A stretch of DNA of 64,000 bases from Oceanirhabdus sp. W0125-5 (GTDB lineage Bacteria > Bacillota > Clostridia > Clostridiales > Clostridiaceae). This document shows positions 62,348-64,000 of this stretch, one piece after another. The stretch spans positions 4,870,001-4,934,000 of the forward strand of contig NZ_CP115913.1 in NCBI RefSeq assembly GCF_027938815.1, written 5' to 3'. The notes below the pieces were generated by a model. The model had not been told where the DNA came from. It worked only from the letters and a program-made list of their open reading frames with translations, and made no database searches. Both the position numbers and the translations under genes were made by a program. Within the stretch, counting starts at the first letter, position 1; the number at the start of each line of letters is the position of its first letter.

Positions 62348-62390
62348 AGAAGGATATCATCTTTATTAAATTAAAAGATGATATCCTTCT
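62348..62390 (-). terminator. terminator after the gene at 62401
   Basis: A perfect 17-base stem AGAAGGATATCATCTTT / AAAGATGATATCCTTCT with a 9-base loop, 10 bases beyond the stop codon. Confidence 0.85.
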
Positions 62391-62400
62391 AAATCATACA

Positions 62401-62838
62401 TTAATAACACACAAAACTATCAATACTTCTTAAGTCTACTCCAAAGTATACCCATCTGTATCCTGCCCATCTCCATCCTGCAATTGAGCGTCTATTAACA
62501 AATGTTAAATAAGCCCAATATGACCTTCCATTTCTCTGCCATATATAAACATATCTATATAAGCACATCTTGATACTTCCTGGCGCTACAGCTGTAGTAC
62601 CTATTTCCAGTTGTTCAACATTAGCGTCTTTTTTAGATGGAAGATATGAAGGTGGTGGTGACTTAGGGGGTTGATTCTTCTGTCTTAACAAATCCATCCC
62701 GACGGGATTAAACCGCCCTTGATTTATAGGCGCTATTTCATATGATTCAAACTCTCCTATTTCTCCCTCTTCCTGAGGTTCTTCATAAATTCTTATTAAA
62801 TCATTGTTAAGTAAATCCTCATAATCGTATAATAACAT
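62401..62838 (-). CDS. proline-rich protein with aromatic C-terminal domain, unknown function
   Basis: 145 residues: acidic N-terminal part (EEPQEEGEIGEFESYEI), a Pro-rich hinge (QPPKSPPPSYLPSKK), and a C-terminal domain very rich in Trp, Tyr and Arg (WQRNGRSYWAYLTFVNRRS, GWRWAGYRWVYFGVDL), ending in Cys. No signal peptide or membrane segment. Strong AGGAGG ribosome site. The composition recalls spore-coat proteins, and splB lies next to it, so a spore role is possible but not shown. Confidence 0.65.
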   Translation of the reverse strand: MLLYDYEDLLNNDLIRIYEEPQEEGEIGEFESYEIAPINQGRFNPVGMDLLRQKNQPPKSPPPSYLPSKKDANVEQLEIGTTAVAPGSIKMCLYRYVYIWQRNGRSYWAYLTFVNRRSIAGWRWAGYRWVYFGVDLRSIDSFVCY

Positions 62839-63001
62839 ATTTTCCTCCTAGAAAATAAATATAATATAAAATATGATTTATACTCGCTTTAGTTACTTTA
62901 ATAATTTCTATTTTCATAGTAAATAATATCTCTATAATGCTTTATAACTAAAAAATCACTACTTTTGATGTAAATATAAATAATATTTTGAGGTGTTAAA
63001 A

Positions 63002-64000
63002 ATGAAATTGTTTATACCTGATATAGCCTATATAGATCCTAGAATTTTAAAATATGATGTGGGTAATAAGGCTGTAGAACAATTAGAAAAGCTAAATATA
63101 CCAATAGTTAAATCAAGAAAAGTTTTAATCGAAGGAAAATCACCAGTTGAAAGCTATGTTAAAGCTAAAAAGACTATTTATGTTACTGTAAATTTTCAAA
63201 AGAAATTAAGAAGCTGCAAGCCCTCTGCAGATTATCAATTTGCTCTGTCTAGTTCATGTCCAGGTCATTGTGAGTACTGCTATCTTCAAACAACTCAAGG
63301 TGAGAAACCCTTTATGAAGGTATTTGTTAATATTGACGATATACTTAATGTTATTCAAGAACATATAGATAATAATTCACCTAACATTACTACTTTCGAA
63401 TCTGGAAGTATTACTGATCCTGTAGCTCTTGAACATTTAACTGGAAACCTAAAAAAGTGTATAGAGTTTTTTGGAAGAAGTGAAAAGGGAAGACTTAGAG
63501 TTATAACAAAATATGATAATGTTGATTCTTTCTTAAATATAAAACATAATAACCATACTAAATTTAGATTCAGTATAAATACACGATATGTAATTAATAA
63601 GTTTGAGCATGTTACATCTAGCTTTGAAGAAAGAATAGAAGCTGCTAGAAAAATTGCCAATGCGGGGTACCCTATTGGATTTATTATTGCACCTATTATG
63701 CTTTATGATAACTGGAAGGAAGAATATAAAGAATTACTTGATAAACTTAAATCACAATTAGAAGATTATACTGACATAATTACCTTTGAACTTATACAAC
63801 ATAGATTTACATCTACTGCAAAAGAATTAATACTAACCAGATTTCCTAAAACTGCCCTTGATTTAGATGAAGAAAAGAGAATGTTAAAATGGGGACCTTA
63901 TGGAAAATTTAAATATGTCTATCCAAAAGAAAAAAGCACTGAAATTAAAGAGTATATTACAGCGCTTATAAATAATAATTTTATTAATGCTGAAATTGAA
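63002..64000 (+). CDS. splB: spore photoproduct lyase (3' end outside the window)
   Basis: 333 codons are visible and the frame is still open at the window end; the family has about 340. The radical-SAM cluster motif is in SSSCPGHCEYCYLQ (Cys86, Cys90, Cys93), and it is followed by SGSITDPVALEHLTG and RFSINTRYVINKFEH, typical of SplB. The enzyme reverses the spore photoproduct thymine dimer in germinating spores, using S-adenosylmethionine and a 4Fe-4S cluster. Ribosome site GAGGTG. It identifies the host as a spore-former. Confidence 0.95.
   Translation, partial: MKLFIPDIAYIDPRILKYDVGNKAVEQLEKLNIPIVKSRKVLIEGKSPVESYVKAKKTIYVTVNFQKKLRSCKPSADYQFALSSSCPGHCEYCYLQTTQGEKPFMKVFVNIDDILNVIQEHIDNNSPNITTFESGSITDPVALEHLTGNLKKCIEFFGRSEKGRLRVITKYDNVDSFLNIKHNNHTKFRFSINTRYVINKFEHVTSSFEERIEAARKIANAGYPIGFIIAPIMLYDNWKEEYKELLDKLKSQLEDYTDIITFELIQHRFTSTAKELILTRFPKTALDLDEEKRMLKWGPYGKFKYVYPKEKSTEIKEYITALINNNFINAEIE

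Overview
The window is AT-rich DNA that looks like a spore-forming, anaerobic member of the Clostridia (Clostridium-like). The evidence is the base composition, strong purine-rich ribosome binding sites, a spore photoproduct lyase gene running off the right end, a BclA-like C-terminal-domain protein, a NifX-type iron-molybdenum cofactor family protein, a sensory [FeFe]-hydrogenase and a second DNA polymerase sliding clamp gene. Most genes lie on the minus strand.

Layout. 1-1.8 kb: FAS1 protein and patatin-like phospholipase. 1.8-9.7 kb: a one-direction cluster made of a PAS/AAA+ sigma-54 activator, a very good sigma-54 (-24/-12) promoter with three upstream dyads, an enolase-superfamily enzyme, a split UxaA-type lyase (SAF subunit plus large subunit), a carnitine-acyltransferase-fold protein and a CaiT-like BCCT transporter. 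I read it as an undescribed catabolic route for carnitine or another betaine. 10-21 kb: accessory region with an HTH-methyltransferase, a nucleotidyltransferase, an AraC regulator, several small membrane or lipoproteins, an OFA-family MFS carrier, gene fragments, a frameshifted HExxH gene and dispersed repeats. 21.6-23.2 kb: extra dnaN and a NifX-like gene. 23.4-36.9 kb: two copies of a pair formed by a secreted beta-helix protein and a giant secreted endonuclease/exonuclease/phosphatase-domain protein.

37-47 kb: histidine phosphatase, small membrane proteins, a CoiA-like gene with no normal start codon, an APH-type kinase, a VOC protein, a sensory [FeFe]-hydrogenase fused to a chemoreceptor signalling domain, a lipoprotein pseudogene, two GNATs, a hemerythrin and an M28 peptidase that share a palindromic operator candidate. 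47-52.5 kb: tandem paralogous membrane proteins and an IS607-type region (tnpA, tnpB, putative omega RNA, remnant of a second tnpA). 52.7-64 kb: BclA-like protein, FG-GAP-like protein, kinase-like protein, an ECF sigma factor with a very long C-terminal extension, lipoproteins including a triple-rhodanese, a metallophosphoesterase and splB (partial).

At least two dispersed repeat families cross the window: a GGGGACGGTTCATT-bounded REP-like element (four copies) and a multi-hairpin element whose stems vary in sequence but keep pairing (three copies). No CRISPR array, rRNA or tRNA was seen. All functional calls come from reading motifs by eye; no search was run.
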